A stretch of DNA of 64,000 nt from Warburgia ugandensis (Eukaryota; Streptophyta; Magnoliopsida; Canellales; Canellaceae), in NCBI GenBank assembly GCA_035236585.1, contig CP141126.1, forward strand, positions 66,379,414 through 66,443,413, written 5' to 3'. Under the pieces are notes generated by a model. It worked only from the letters and a program-made list of their open reading frames with translations, had not been told where the DNA came from and made no database searches. Of the stretch, positions 1 to 13,351 are shown piece after piece. The stretch's first letter is position 1. The number at the start of each line of letters is the position of its first letter. Both the position numbers and the translations under genes were made by a program.

Positions 1-1636
1 TGATGACGCGGACACATCCAAACTATAAAATCCCTGATCAAGGCCTAATCAAAAGAGGGCATGACCCTTAGAATAGGATGGTGGCGCGTGGCCACTAGAA
101 CTTTGGAAAACTAAGGATACCAAGGCCCAATTAGGACCTTAGGACACCCATAGGCATAGGGATGGACCCCTAATGCCTAAGTAATAAGACCAATTACTCT
201 AAAACCCATAAATGATAGGCCAAACTAACCTTGAGTCCCCAAACAATGTTCAGGAGCGTACGAGGACAAGAGGGTTAACACGACCTAGCCAGGTAGGTGC
301 TCTATCACTATTAGATTCTTTTAAAAAAACTATTATTATTTTGAGAACATATGTTTTAAATATATGACTTGATTTGCATGACTTAATTCAGCATGCATGA
401 TAAATGCTTTGTACATAGCCATGTTTTGAAATGATTGCATATACATTATGCACATATATGGGTTGCAAACAAGTGCATACATTGCATGATTTAAGTACTT
501 GCAAAGATTGCATGTCCTTGAGGGTTGCCAAAAGACGCTGGAGTGCCGAGGGCGAGGCAGTTGTGAGGGACCCAAAGAGGACAAGTTTTAACAAGAGGTT
601 TTGGCTTCTTTAATCTTATGTGATTTGGGCAAGTAAGCCTATGGGTGCTATGCCGAGGGGTTTGGGTTGGCCACCCGGCCTCTACTACTAATAGGTGGAT
701 GGGTACCACGCCTAAAAAGAGGCAAGTCCCTACGTCGACTGCATGTGGTACAGGGGGCTACCATTGGTGTCACGGCACTGGGTCGATGTGTCATAGGCCC
801 CGTGGAGGCTATGATCGAGTGTCCTCAGGTACCCGGGGACCACACGGCAAGGAGGTCGTGGGCATAGTGGACCCTATGGTTTGATGAGTTATGTGCATTT
901 CATATAGCATGATATGAGATTGGTCGACCATACCATACTAGAGATCCATGAGTTGGACTCCATGAAGCATCTACTGCATATCATGATGTCATCATATATA
1001 TGATACTTTCAATTTTGGATTATGTGATCTTTTAAGTCATGAGTATTTTAGTTGATTATGGATTCTTATACTGATATTGAACTCGAGTATTCAAACATAC
1101 GCATATTTTGAATGAGCATATGATTTTAAAACATCTCATGCATTTATAAAACTAGTAGTGATAGGCTCCTACTGAGTATTTTATATACTCACCCAATCCT
1201 TAACATTTTTCAGACATCAGTAAGCACTCAAGGACAGGATACGTCCGTATATATCATGGTTCAAGATAGCTCCACTCACAAATAGAGGACATCTATGATA
1301 GTGCTATGAGCAAGTGAATCCAAAAGGAAACAAATATACATGTAAGTAAACTCTCAACCCTTTGGACATGTGTTTGTACTTAGTCACAGTTGGGCTCTGC
1401 GTTGTGACTGGAAAGACCTGGGGAAAAACATTTATGATTTCTGAAGTTTTTCAAAAACTACCTTAGTTGTTGTGAAAGCAAATGACACTCGGGGTTTTCA
1501 AAATGAGTTTAAAAACAAAAGATTTTCCGCTGCATTGCATGTTTCTTTATAGAATGGTTTTCAAATAGGGATGCATCCCGCCTTAGGAAGTTAGGTATTG
1601 CATTTAAAAATGCATGAGAAAACCCGGGTCATCACA
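1..1636 (+). mobile_element. 3' part of a chromovirus-type (Del/Tekay-like) LTR
   Basis: This is the last 1636 bp of a long LTR that begins outside the window. It matches 56896-58531 over the same length with no net length change and about 97-98% identity by eye, and that second copy is bounded as a solo LTR. The LTR closes with the CA of GGGTCATCACA at 1636. What follows is not a primer-binding site but gag-like sequence of another chromovirus, so the LTR was inserted there; GTTTG at 1637-1641 would be its right target duplication. Whether it is a solo LTR or the 3' LTR of a longer copy cannot be seen. Confidence 0.85.
1173..1191 (+). promoter_or_regulatory. conserved LTR dyad (7-bp arms, 5-bp spacer)
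   Basis: TGAGTAT and ATACTCA form perfect inverted arms around a 5-base spacer, about 445 bp before the LTR end. The same arms occur at 58068-58086 and, in the related minus-strand LTR, at 31394-31412. Their function is not known to me. The position near the LTR 3' side would fit an RNA hairpin near the transcript end or a protein-binding dyad. Confidence 0.5.
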
Positions 1637-4400
1637 GTTTGCTAATAATGAGGGTTTTAAGGCAGTAGAGACTTGGTTGTATAAGATAATGATTATATTT
1701 AAAGCTATGAAGGTACCAAAAGATAGGCAAATAGCTATAGGTACCTTTGTATTAATAGAAGAAGCTTGCATTGGTAGCCTACTACAGAGCATACTTACTT
1801 TGCTAATGTAAATCCAATGGAAGGATATCAAAGTGGTATTTGAAGAGAATTATTTTTCTCCACATATTATTGAGGCTTAGAGCCTGAGTTTCTAAATCTA
1901 GTTCAAGGGAATATGCTTGTGGATGAGTATGAGACAAAAATTGGGAAGTTGAAGAGATTTGCTCCTTGAGTGTGCCCCACTGACTTACATGTAGCTTAAA
2001 AGTTTATATGTGGTCCAAATTTTGTGTTGAAGAAGTAGATTCTCACATCTCAACCTATTATCCTAGACAAAGCTATAGAGCTAGCTTCTATTTTGGAGAG
2101 GGGTCTTAAGGAAGATAGGAAGGAGATTGGGTAGAATAACAAGACGAGACCCTTCTGGAAATGTGAGAAACTAGTAGCACCTATTAAATTTTCTAGACCA
2201 TCTAAGTTTGCATCTTGAGGTTTTAGAACTAAGGATGGTGAGATCTCTCACCATCAGACTTGTAATGGTAATCATCTTACTATAATTTGTTTTCATCAGT
2301 AGTAGTGTGACTTTAAGTGCGATGAGAAAGGGAATTTTATTCACAAATGTCCTAAGTTGAAGAAGGACTATTAGCCACATCTTGAAGCTATTCCTAAGTG
2401 TAAGGATGGGTTTTCACCCCAGCTATTGAGCAAATTCACACATCAAATGCACTTGTTGAAGGTACTCTTTTGATTCTTGGTAGATATGCTAAAGTGCTAG
2501 TAGACCCTGGTTCCACTCATTCCTTTATGTCTTGTCATTTTGCATCATGTGTGGAATTTAGTATATAAAAGATGGGATTTTTTTGGGAAGTTAACACACT
2601 AGTAGGGGACATCATCATGACGCAAGAATTTATTCAGGATGTACTAATCATCATAGAACATAAAGAACATAGTGCATACTCGATCCTTCTAGATATGATG
2701 GATTTTGATGTGATTTCAGGATTGAATTGGTTACCACAATATAGCACAATTGTGGGCTATAGGAAAAAGAGAGTCACTTATTATTACTAAGATGACATGC
2801 CTTATATCTTCCAAGAGAAACTAGACACAACATGCATAACTATTATATCAACTATGAGAGGTGCCTGTTTTGTTTTTAATGGATGTTAATCATTTTTAGC
2901 AAGTGTCATTTCTCAGGAGGAGAAGGGACCCAAACTAGAAGACATTGAGGTAGTTCAAGAGTTTTAAGCAGTATTTCTAGAAGAACTACTTGTGTTTCCA
3001 CCAAAGCGCAAGATGGATTTTACCATGGAGTTGATAGCTAAAACAACTCTAATCTCCAAAGCACCTTACCATATGACTTGAGTAGAGTTGAAGGAGTTAA
3101 AGGGGTAGTTACAAGGATTATTGGATCTGGGATTCATTAGACCTAGCATCTCACCCTGGGGAGCTATGGTGCTATTTGTTATGAAGAAAGATAGATCCAT
3201 GAGGCTTTGCATTGATTATTGGTTATTGAATAAGGTTACTGTCAAGAATAAGTATCCTCTGCCTCAAATCGTGACATGTTTGATCAATTATAATTTGCAA
3301 AAGTTTTCTCTAAGATTGATCTAAGGTTTGGATACCATCAGTTGAGGATCTGCAACAAGGATATAGCTAAGATGGCTTTTTGCACATGCTATGGATACTA
3401 TGAGTTCCTTGTTATGCCATTCAAGTCAACAAATTCTCCTGCTACTTTTATGGACTTAATGAATAGAGTGTTTGGAGAATATCTTATCAAATTTATTATT
3501 ATATTTATTGACAATATCTTGATTTACTTTGGGAACATGGAAGGGCATAGGGAACATTTGCAAATTGTTTTAAGTACACTTAAGACTCACCCATTATATG
3601 CTAAATTTATTAAGTGTGAGTTCTGGCATGAGCATGTGTAGTTCCTCGGACATGTTATCTCTTAGGACGATATAGTAGTTGATCCTAACAAAGGTGGAAG
3701 CCATCACTAATTGGGAAAGACCAGGATGGTGATAGAGATTAGAAGTTTCCTTAGTCTTACTTGATATTACAAAAGATTTATTAAAAGGTTTTCTATGATT
3801 GCTCAACCTATAACATAGTTGACCAAAAAGGATGAGAAGGTTGTCTAATAGAAGAATGTGAACAAAGTTTTCAGGAGTGAAAGAATAGACTTATTTTAGC
3901 ACCTATACTAACCTTGCTAGTAGGAAGTGGAGGTTTTGTGGTGTATAGCGATGTGTTAAGTAAGGGTCCTTGATGTGTTTTGATGTAGCATGGGAAGATA
4001 ATTTCTTATCTTGTAAGAAGACTCATGAGATGAACTATACTACTCATGATATGGAGTTAGCTGCTGTAGTTTTTGCCTTGAAGATTCGGAGACATTATTT
4101 ATTTGGCGAGAAGTTTGAAGTGTTTATAGATCACAAAAGTATCAAATATATATTTTTGTAGAATAATTTAAATATGAGGCAGTGACGCTGAATGGAATAT
4201 TTAAAAGATTATTTCACGATCCAGTATCATCCAAGAAATGAAAATGTTATAGCAGATGCACTTAGTAGAAAAGTGAAGGATGAAATTGCCAATGTGTTTG
4301 TAAGATCAATCCTCACAGAATGTGTTTTGTAAGAATAAAATGAGTGTGTAGAGACTCAAGCTTTGAATGAAACTGAGGAATTCACCATTAATGGTAATTG
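1637..4400 (+). mobile_element. Chromovirus (Del/Tekay-like Ty3/gypsy) gag-pol fossil
   Basis: This is the internal region of a Ty3/gypsy element, broken many times and old. In order it shows gag (1637-2400), ending in a CCHC-type zinc knuckle around 2306-2350; a protease region with a DPGSTHSF-like active site near 2500 and a FDVISGLNWL block near 2700; reverse transcriptase (3121-3640), with the block around FIDNILIY matching the family's FIDDILIY catalytic box; and RNase H (3970-4290), ending in the family hallmark QYHP..N.IADALSRK. The wording of the RT and RNase H blocks is that of plant Del/Tekay chromoviruses. No integrase, chromodomain or own LTR is recognised. It was the target of the LTR on its left. 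Confidence 0.85.
2306..2350 (+). other. gag zinc-knuckle remnant of the chromovirus fossil
   Basis: The translation reads C-D-F-K-C-D-E-K-G-N-F-I-H-K-C, a CCHC-type RNA-binding knuckle like those closing gag in plant chromoviruses, where it packages element RNA. It marks the boundary between gag and protease. Confidence 0.6.
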
Positions 4401-4789
4401 AAGTAGCATAATTGAGAAAAGAGAGTCAATCTTTTTTATTGTACCCCTACCTAATTGAATAAAAAGAAAATTGAGATTTTTTCCTTATTTATTCTTCCCT
4501 CCACACTTTGTTTTCTCACATATCTCTAGGGAGAAGAAGAAGAACACGAAGCTCAGAATTACAGGTGTATTCAATACTTCCGAATGAAAGGGGAGTTGAT
4601 CCATGATTAATTCCATAATAGATAAATAGGAATTGCTAGTTGTACCTTATGAAAAAAGACTCCTTTCTTGGAATTAGCCTCTCTATTTCTTTTAGAAAGA
4701 AATAAGTTGTTGTAGGAAGCACATGGATTGAGGTATATCATATATGATAGACTTATAAATATAACATGTAATATCCCTATATTTAGGAG
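4401..4789. other. unassigned stretch between two retroelements
   Basis: No retroelement protein, LTR end or ORF of note is seen. The sequence is AT-rich with short purine runs. Parts (about 4500-4750) have the look of plant organelle intron or spacer DNA, but I could not match them to a named locus. Confidence 0.3.
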
Positions 4790-5202
4790 TTTTTAACCTT
4801 GGAACTAACTTAAATATCACTAATTAGAGTTTATTTCATATTTTGTAGGATTAGGGTACAACTAAGAAAAATAAGTAATTTTTGCAACTAAAACCCTAAA
4901 AGATAGCAAGATCACTATTGAAATAATATCATGGGCCCACATGTCACAAACCATGAAGTTTGGGAGTTCAAAATGATAAGGGGGTGTTATTATCAAAGTT
5001 AGAGCAGTTAGAAACCTTAAGCAAGAGACCAACCTTATCCACTCAAAAGGGGGTGACAGGCTTCCCATGCATTCATGAAAATATTCTACTACCTTGGGAA
5101 CCTTCTAAGGGAAGCTCAAATCACATATAATGGATCCAACATATAGGATCTTTTTCTAACACAAAACAAGTCATAGACTAGGGCTCGCATGAAGACTCAC
5201 TC

Positions 5203-5249
<47 letters not shown>

Positions 5250-7466
5250 TTATTCATAAGAATAGACCACAAAAGGAGCTCCATGATTCTACCATGAAGT
5301 GGGCATGTGAAATATATAAAATATATATTTACATGGGAAACTAAAGGAGGAAAATAAGTGGAGAGAAGAGAGACAATTTATGATATGGTCAACATTTATC
5401 CTCACTTTTGAAACATCAGAGGCCAAGATCTATCCTTGCTTATGGATATTCTGAAGCATTCGATGAGAACACATTTAAAGAAACATAGACCAATGAGAAA
5501 AATGACTACAAAGAAGATCAAAATGGAACCTCATTGGTGTAGTTTTTTTGGTTGGTTGCTCACCTTAATTTTAGGAGAGTCATTTTCCTTCAAGGAAGGA
5601 GACAATTCCACTCCTTCAACTCTATTGGATAGAAAAAAAATAGTGGGCTAGGATAGAATCAAGAAGAGGAAGAGATTTGGATAAGAAAATCTGAATAAAG
5701 TACAAGCCATTCACTCAAGTGTGTACTTGATTCAACAGGTGAGAATAAAGGAGCTACAAAACATGATCTTTTGGACAAGGAAACTCCTAAGAAATCATGG
5801 CCATTCAATTTAGGTGAAGTATAACCCAATGCTGAGGAAATGAAGTGGAAACAAAGCTCAATCTTGTCTACCTTCATACACTACTATGCAATGAAAATTC
5901 AACTCATTTAACATGGGATATGGAAGGAGGTATTTTTTTCCAACAAGGAATATCACTTGATTCTGAGATAAAATTGATGGAAACATACTAAAGAATATTA
6001 AGATCTTCATCATCCCATCTCCACTACTCAAGGAATAAGGGCATTCATTCAACCATCAATCGATAATAGCTCACCTAATCTTTTCGAACTCCAAGTGATC
6101 CTATCTTATCTCCTTCCATTCCCCTTTATCCCCTTCATCCTTTTTTGCTATTCTTCCCCATCTATTTCCTTTGTTCCTATCCTATATTTCCTTTCCATCC
6201 TCTTGCAGATCTGACATCCAATTCTCCCTCCATTTTCTCTTAAAATTCAATGCAATTTCCTTTTGTGTAGCCCATGTATTTCATGCCCTCTTCCTCCTCT
6301 CCATTCTCCCTTACATCTCAAATACTCTTTAGTCCATTCTCCTCATGATCTTTGCCATCCATCTCTCAAGATTGCACCCAAAAATCTATTAATAGAGGTG
6401 AGGTAAAGAGGAGAACCATCTCTTACTTTTCCTTAGAGTTCTACTAAACATAGATGAAATAGAGGGAGAGGGACCACTCTCACAATCTCTCTCATTTGTC
6501 CACATATTTAAACCCTAAGGAGCAGTGGTAAGAGTTCAATCCATTTCCATAGTCATTCATTGTTCTTCACTTAAGGCACCATATTTAAGGATAGGAGGAG
6601 GAATCCCATTCCAAGTAAGTACTAATCCAATCCCACCCCTTCTTTAGTTAAGAACTTAGTGTTCCTAATCTAAGGTACATTGCTCTCTGTTTTATTTTTC
6701 TTTTTTCACATTCTAAATCATCACTTTGCTAGGATGCCCAAGTCAAATGGCCTTTCCTACCTTAGGTTGATTTCTCCTTTCCCTCATTTGCTCTCTCTAA
6801 GAAAGTACCCTCTTTTCTAAGAGTTTCTTGCCAAGGATCAGCATAAGTTCATTTGCATTTTCACATTCCATCTTTTTTGCTTTTCTTCTCTTTGTGGGTG
6901 ATGATATTTTAGGAAAGGGTCAGGCACCTTCCTCTATAGCTTCCCTAACACTTCATTCTTAAGGATTCTTTGGATTGGGGTATGATTATATATTAGAAAG
7001 TGGCATGTTGGGAGATTTCTTTCTTTACTTGTTGGCTACAAGTTATGTGCCTAAAAGGAATCATGCTGAGGATGTTATCTTGGTTATAGTCTAGTGTATT
7101 TTGGGTTGAAAAGAAGGGTCCAAGCTCCTGTTGAGTAACATAACAAGAGAGCCCTATAGCAGAAGTTCAAGCTCAGGGAAACAATAAGTTCATTTTATTT
7201 TTCCCTCTTCTTTTCTTTTATGTAATTCCATTGTAATCAGTTAACCATTAACAAAAGTTTTCTTTTTTAGTTCCCAATTATTTATTTGCTTTAGTTCTAT
7301 AGGTTCTTGCTTCATTACTTTAGTTTAAAATGTAAGTAGAAGGTTTATTTATTTGCTTCTTAATATCTTTTGCTAGGTTAAAGTATAGTAATTAGTTTTA
7401 ATTAAATTTCATTAAAAAAGAGTCTCTGAGGGATTAACCCATTTTGCCTTATCTAAACTGACATCA
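4790..7466 (+). mobile_element. 5' LTR of Athila-like element B1
   Basis: This AT-rich, non-coding block ends just before a primer-binding site at 7471. Its start region resembles the start of the B2 LTR at 51778 (shared ACTTAA...TTTGTAGG blocks), and the sequence after it matches the B2 leader. The left boundary is approximate because no clean TG end is preserved. It contains a CT microsatellite and pyrimidine-rich tracts at 6100-6360. The LTR is old: B1 and B2 LTRs align only in patches. Confidence 0.55.
5206..5246 (+). repeat. (CT)n microsatellite
   Basis: An uninterrupted CT dinucleotide run of 41 bp inside the B1 LTR. Confidence 0.95.
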
Positions 7467-7470
7467 AGTT

Positions 7471-7490
7471 TTGGAATTGTTGTTGCGGAT
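7471..7490 (+). other. primer-binding site of B1
   Basis: TTGGAATTGTTGTTGCGGAT resembles the Athila-family PBS TTGGCGCCGTTGCCGGGGA, which pairs with the 3' end of tRNA-Asp and primes minus-strand DNA. It lies a few bases after the LTR, as expected. It is nearly the same as the candidate PBS at 12471 and aligns with that at 54119. Confidence 0.55.
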
Positions 7491-8697
7491 CTCGCAACAA
7501 AGTTTTCAATTAAATCTAGGTTATAATACTTTACCACTATTTGTAGTTTTTAGGTATGCATCTAGTTAAATTGCATTTTTGCATTATTTTTCCTTATTCA
7601 TGAAGACTTCCAATACTCACTTCTATTTTTATTTGTGTAGAAATTTGGAAGGGACTTGGAGGAAGACTTATGATAGTCACACTTTTTATTTTGAGTGAAC
7701 TGTAGTGAGGCTTCCATTGTATTTATTTATATTGCAAATCATTCAAATAAAAAAGGTTATAATAATATAGGTCTAGGGTGAGCCATCCTAACCTGGAAGA
7801 GGAGGAGCTATATAAATGGACTCAACCATGTACGAGAAGACTATTTCTAGTATCCCACTATGAGCTATTCTAATTCATTTTCATTTCCTATATTAAGGTT
7901 GCATTAATAGTTTTATTTAGCATTGTGGATGGTAGTATAAAAACATATAGTTGCATTTATCTATTTACTTGTTGTATAATATTTAGGACTATTGCATTAG
8001 TAAGCAAATAATTTACAAGGATGGACTAAGTTCGGCTATAACCCTCGGACATATGCTGTCAGGGATATAATGTCCAGTCTGTTGAGGGCTTGACTCTTTG
8101 TTAAGTAGCATATAGGTAGTGACATTAGATTTATTGCTTTTCTTACATTATAGGGCATGTAGATTGCTTTAAGGTGGATATATGATGATTGAGCTATCAT
8201 GAGAATGCTTAATTGATTAATAAGGGCACTCACCCCTACAAGATCAAGTGTGGATTTCATCACCATCCCTTAGCCCACCTAGGTTAATCATCACCTTATA
8301 CGCAACTCTAGCCTCTACAATCTAATTAAAAATTACTTAGAAGAGACCTATAATAGCTTACAAGCTCATAGGACCATCTTTGAAGAAGGTCAATTACTGT
8401 CACTCCAGTGGCCCCTACTTGATCAGCCACATTGGTATTTAAACAACTAGCTTTACCAACACTCTTGAAGACTCAGATCGCCTAGGCTGACTAAGGATGG
8501 TGTGAAGTGATTGACCAAGGTAGGAACTAACAAGTAGTAAGATAAGTTTGAAAGAGAGGAGGACCTACCTAGGTTAGAAATAATTTAAAAGCTTATCCTA
8601 TAAAGAAATTTAAGAAAAATAAACCTTTTAGCTTGTTTACCATAGGGTTATGATTATTGTTTATTTGATTGTGCATCATCTTTCCTAGACTAGCTTT

Positions 8698-8728
8698 CAA
8701 AAAAAAAAGAAAAAAGAAAAAGAAAAAA
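8698..8728 (+). repeat. A-rich low-complexity tract
   Basis: Poly-A interrupted by single G residues, within the leader of B1. It is not followed by an element boundary that would make it a LINE tail. Confidence 0.7.
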
Positions 8729-9739
8729 CTCTTTTGTTGTATATAACAAATACTTTTTGTGGTATATAGAGTAGAGTATACTTCACCGAGCATCAGTGTA
8801 TGCAAGTTGTCAATCATTGCACCAGATTAGTGCTCTTAGATCTAGTGATCAAACATACCATAAGACAAGGGTTAAGAGATCAAGTAGTTATCAATAACCT
8901 TGAAGTAGACATAACAACGAAGCAGCAGAGGTTAAGCCTTGGAGAGACTATTCTACCCTTGTACAATGTAACTCTCCTTCATGTATAGCTTTACCTATGA
9001 TTAATGCAAAACATTTCAAGTTAAAGCAAGGAGTGATTCAATTATTACAAACTTTCTATGGGTTGGATAAAAAGGACCCATATTACCATTTCAAGGAATT
9101 CCTTGACATATGTGCAACCTTCAACTATTGTAACATTTTTTTGATGAGTGCATCATGTTGAGACTATTTCTCTTTTCTTTGAAGGATAAAGCAAAGGCAT
9201 GCCTCAATGCATTGGAAGTAGGGTCCATCACATCATGGGATCAACCATCCAAGAAATTTCTGAACAAGTTTTTCTTGATCCATAAAACTAATATCCTCAA
9301 GTGGGAGATAATAAACTTCCAGCAAAAAGAAGACGAGCATTTTTATGAATGTTGAGAGGGATGGAACGAATAGTTATTGAAGGTTCATCACCATGACTTT
9401 CAAAAGTGGCAACAAGTTTTATGAAGATTTGACCCCACAGAAGAAACATATGATTGACATTGTAAGTGGTGGAGCCTTTATGACAAAAAGTGATGTGGAG
9501 GCCTGGAATTTCTTTGAGACACTCGTAAACAATTTCCAACAATGAGATTACTCAACTAGAATGGAAATAACTACAATGCCTCAGAAAAGGGTGGTTAATA
9601 TGAGATGGGGGCCTCTCTAGATTTGTATAGGAAAATAAATATGTTGGCCCACAAGGATGATAAAATAGATAGTCCTACTTAGAGGTTAAATGCATTCATG
9701 TTGTCTAATAGATCTTCAATACAACCTTAATATGTGGTT

Positions 9740-9781
9740 TGCTTGATTTGTTCTAGTTTTGCACATCCAACTACTTCATGT
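9740..9781 (+). other. gag CCHC zinc knuckle of B1
   Basis: CLICSSFAHPTTSC fits C-X2-C-X4-H-X4-C exactly, the nucleic-acid-binding knuckle of retroelement gag. The following P-S and the downstream FLEYLEQANTMNAF match the Athila gag context; a decayed counterpart lies near 19035-19075 in A2. Confidence 0.7.
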
Positions 9782-10755
9782 CCATCAAGCTTTGGTTTCC
9801 TTGAATATTTAGAGCAAGCTAATACTATGAATGCATTTTGTAACCCTAGCAACATTCTCTATTTTGAGACCTACAATCCTAGATGGGTTAGCCATCCAAA
9901 TTTTCAAGGTCGAAGAATAAACCAAGGAGGCTGACCAAAGAATCCCCCTTAGTAACCTTTTTCCATAACTATTATGCCTCAACAACAGTAGCCTCCTCAA
10001 CAGTTTTTACAACAACAAAGGAAACAATCATTGGAGGAGAAGTTGAATTTATCCATGTAAAGTTCAATGTAGTTCCAAAACTATACAAAGTAGACTTTGT
10101 AGTCCAACTAGTCCATTGCAAAGTTGGAGTATCACATGGGATAGCTATTTGCTGCTTTGAATGAGAGGAAAAAATAAAAATTTCATAGTCAGTCTGTGCC
10201 CAACCTTAAGAGTGAGCTTGAAATTGGCTCATCATCAAGTGATCAAGCCAAGTCAATTACTACCCTCAGGAGTGGTAATCAAATAGACAATTAGGTGGGC
10301 TAGACTAAGTATTCTTCAATGACTTAGGCAAAAGAGAAGCCTACTACATTGCATAGGGTAAATAGAAGGTTCAATCATCTCCCTCTTCCTCTAAACCCAT
10401 TCCTGATGCTTCATATGTTGCTAAGACTCCTTATCCTCAGAGATTAAATATGGTAAGGAAGAAGAATACTTTTAGTGAGATAATGGACATTCTCAAGCAG
10501 GTTAACATAAACATTCCATTACTCAGTGCAATTAAGGAATTTTCTCCTTATGCCAAATTACTGAAGGAACTCTACACCCAAAAGCATAAGCTTAATATGC
10601 ATAAAAAGGCCTTTCTCGTTGGACAAGCCAAATCCATCCTACAACACCAAATCCGTCCTATGTATAAAGATCTCGAATTTCATACATCATCATGTGTAAT
10701 TGAGGAACACAAAGAACACAAATTTGATAAGGCACTCCTAGATTTAGGGGCAAGT

Positions 10756-12468
10756 TGATAAGTGTTCAATTTTGTATAAAAAGTACCTAATTAGTAGCCA
10801 ATGTAAATCATAGTGTTAAATTGTGGTTTTTTGGCCAAAATGTATAACACATGCATTTCTGACCTAATAATTCAAAAATGTGATATTTTACTAGTTCATA
10901 GGCTAATCCAAAGTATGAGAATGATCCCAATTTGCTAGTATTTAATTAGGGTTTTTATTCTTTTATAAGTGTTGATAAGGTAATCCAAAGGCTGAGCTTG
11001 ATCGAGATAAGAGTTGAGGCCATTCATGAGGTTTCCTAGTCAAATTAGAAAATCTAAGCAAGCCAAAGCCTAAATGTCATCAATCCAAGGTGTGACGAAG
11101 GTTCAATATCATCTTAGGGCAAGCAAAAAGGCAATTGGAAGAGCTAAAGGTGACTAAAAAGGGCCCATGAAGCTAGCCATGCATTTCCACTACCTTTGCA
11201 TGGGAGCCATTCAAGCCATCTTAGCCATATAAGCCATGAGAGAAGGTGACAAGCTAAGGAATTCAAGCTAAGCCATTCTAACAATTAAAGCCTAGGGTGT
11301 GAGCCATGAAGCCAAGCTAAAAGAGCCCTTAAAGTGAGCCATAGAAGCCAACTAAGCCAAATGCCACATGGAGTCATACAATTGGAGGAGAATTCAAGTA
11401 ATGATCCACTTTCTAAATTTGGATTTTCAAGGTTTAATTAGAAGGTTTGAAAGAATTATTTAAAAAGTAAAATGATTATGCATTGGTGGACCCATGAAGA
11501 GAGAAACCCCACTTTTGAACTCCACCTCCCACTCTTTTTTCACATCTTTCCTAAACAACATTCCTTACCACTTCCATAACTTTCCATTGACCAAACATCA
11601 TTAGATTTGGAAGGAAGAGATTCATTTTGCTTCCATGTAATAGACGCCCCTATTAAAAATTAGAAACTAGTAATCATGCCTCTCTTATGTCATATTTCCA
11701 CACCTCTTTCTTGCATCATCTTGCTAATTCATCTCCCATATAACCTTCCTCACTCAATACCTTAACCCTAGGCCCTCTTTCCTCATGTTTTCACCCCTTC
11801 CTAAGTTAGGAAACCACTCATCTATATATAGCCCCATGTTGCATAAGAATTTTCTAAGTTGAGGTTGAGTGACACAACATTGAATTCTAGCTTTTGCTTG
11901 GTGCTTACGTTGTTGTTGGATTTTGGAAATTTTTTGGTTCTTTTCTATTTTGGTTTTCTAATTATTGTCTTGGTTATTTGTTCTCTAATTGCAGTTTAGT
12001 AATTTACTTTCATAGCTTACTTTCATAGTTGCTTAATGTTGTTTTTACTTCTTTGAATTCCATGCCTAGTTCCACTATTGTTACCATTCTTTCTTGCTTC
12101 CAAATCTCTAGTTTTATTTGCTTATTCCTTCAAGATCTAAGTTAACTTCCCTTTAGTAAGGATAGACAAGATAGGAGATAGTGTAGAGCCTTGAGTTTTC
12201 ATGTAGTTCTAGACATTTTTCTCATTGTTTTGCATCTTAGTTTTGGGTAGTATTTCATTCGTTAGTTCACCCACTTAACGCTTGTTTCTCTTAAATTGCT
12301 TCATGGTTTTTCTTTGTATTTCATTCTACTTTTGTTTAGGATCTCTACATAGTTTGCTGTTGTTTAGAATCACTTTTGCAAGCAAGAATAGTACATACTT
12401 AACATTTGTTGTAGACAGCTTTATGCGTCTAAATCTTGTGTGTAATTTGAACATGATGAAATAAAATT
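10756..12468 (+). mobile_element. 5' LTR of element C (Athila-like)
   Basis: The sequence changes abruptly from the B1 protease signature to TGATAAGTGTTCAATTTTG, a typical start of Athila/Tat-type LTRs. About 1.7 kb later a PBS-like sequence begins at 12471, so this is a 5' LTR. It is AT-rich and non-coding, with a purine-rich section around 10980-11400 where the word AAGCCA recurs. The right LTR of C is not seen, so no target duplication can be tested. Confidence 0.65.
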
Positions 12469-12470
12469 CT

Positions 12471-12490
12471 TTGGGAATTCTTGTTGTGGA
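12471..12490 (+). other. primer-binding site of element C
   Basis: TTGGGAATTCTTGTTGTGGA resembles the tRNA-Asp-type PBS of Athila elements and is close to the B1 PBS at 7471. It fixes the 3' side of the LTR beginning at 10756. Confidence 0.5.
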
Positions 12491-13351
12491 TTAATTACCT
12501 CATCAAAGTACTTGAGATCTGGGTTGTTTCCTTGCATAAAACTTATTGTTTCAAGAACTTTTTAATGTATGATTGGTTCAATGTTCTTAAGTACTGAAAT
12601 CTGAAAATTGTTTTCCCTTAACTTTGTGCTTTAATTCCAACCATCAAAAAATTGTTTTTGCTTAAATTCTTTGGTACTGATTTGGATTTTATTATTATTT
12701 ATTAGATTTTATAGTTACTTTGAATGTTAGTTTACTTCTAAATTATGAAAAATAGTCATCATTTGGGCTTTAGAACCATGCGCACAATTGATGGACCATT
12801 GCGCATGGTACTAGACCACTTGCTTATTTGATTTTTGGATAAGTTAGTTGCATGATCTTGCTTTAGAAATTATTACTTAATTGTCTACATATTGTTTTAG
12901 GTTTAGAAAGTTTCCTATTTGCATTTTAGAAAGTTTCCTTTTTAGTAGGTTTTAGAGTAGGTGAGTTGTAATTTAGGAAAGTTTCTAATTTAGTAGTTTT
13001 CTTAAGTTTCATTGCATAGTTTGAATCTTTCTAAAGTGCTATAGTTTCCATTCTCATTGTTTAGTTTTAATTTAGGCGAGTTTCCATTCCAAAGATTCAG
13101 AGCATGTTTGAAAAACAAAGTGAAGACATAAAAAGGTCTCTGAATCAATTGCAAAATATCAATTCTCAAGCTATAGCTAAGCTAGAGATGCAGGTTAGCA
13201 TATTGTTAGTTGACCTACATAATAGAGGAAAGAGTCAATTTCCTAGTCAACCCATCCTTAACCCTATGGGCCAATTTGAGATAGGGTCAAGTTCTCAAAA
13301 CCTAAACCCTCATGAGCATGCGAAATCCATAACCACCCTTAGGAGCAGCTA
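12491..13351 (+). mobile_element. element C leader and gag C-terminal remnant
   Basis: A non-coding leader (12491-13080) is followed at 13104-13350 by the C-terminal part of an Athila-like gag. Its pattern (coiled N-Q-rich stretch, FPSQPILNP, then HAKSITTLRS) is shared with the minus-strand A3 gag at 46740-46900. The region directly precedes the LTR of A2 at 13352, which interrupts it. Broken and incomplete. Confidence 0.65.

Larger units (their letters stand above)
7491..10755 (+). mobile_element. Athila-like element B1: leader, gag and start of protease
   Basis: The leader (7491-8990) shares the block around 'gggtgagccatcctaacctg' (7778) with B2 at 54423. The gag region (9000-10450) has the capsid wording of Athila gag (SLKDKAKACLNALE... 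and WEIINFQQKEDEHFYEC) and a CCHC knuckle at 9740-9781. The clearest reading stretch (10450-10755) carries NINIPLLSAIKE...YAKLLKEL and ends at the aspartic-protease signature LLDLGAS. There the next element (C) begins. The fossil is broken many times; B2 is its closest relative in the window. Confidence 0.8.
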
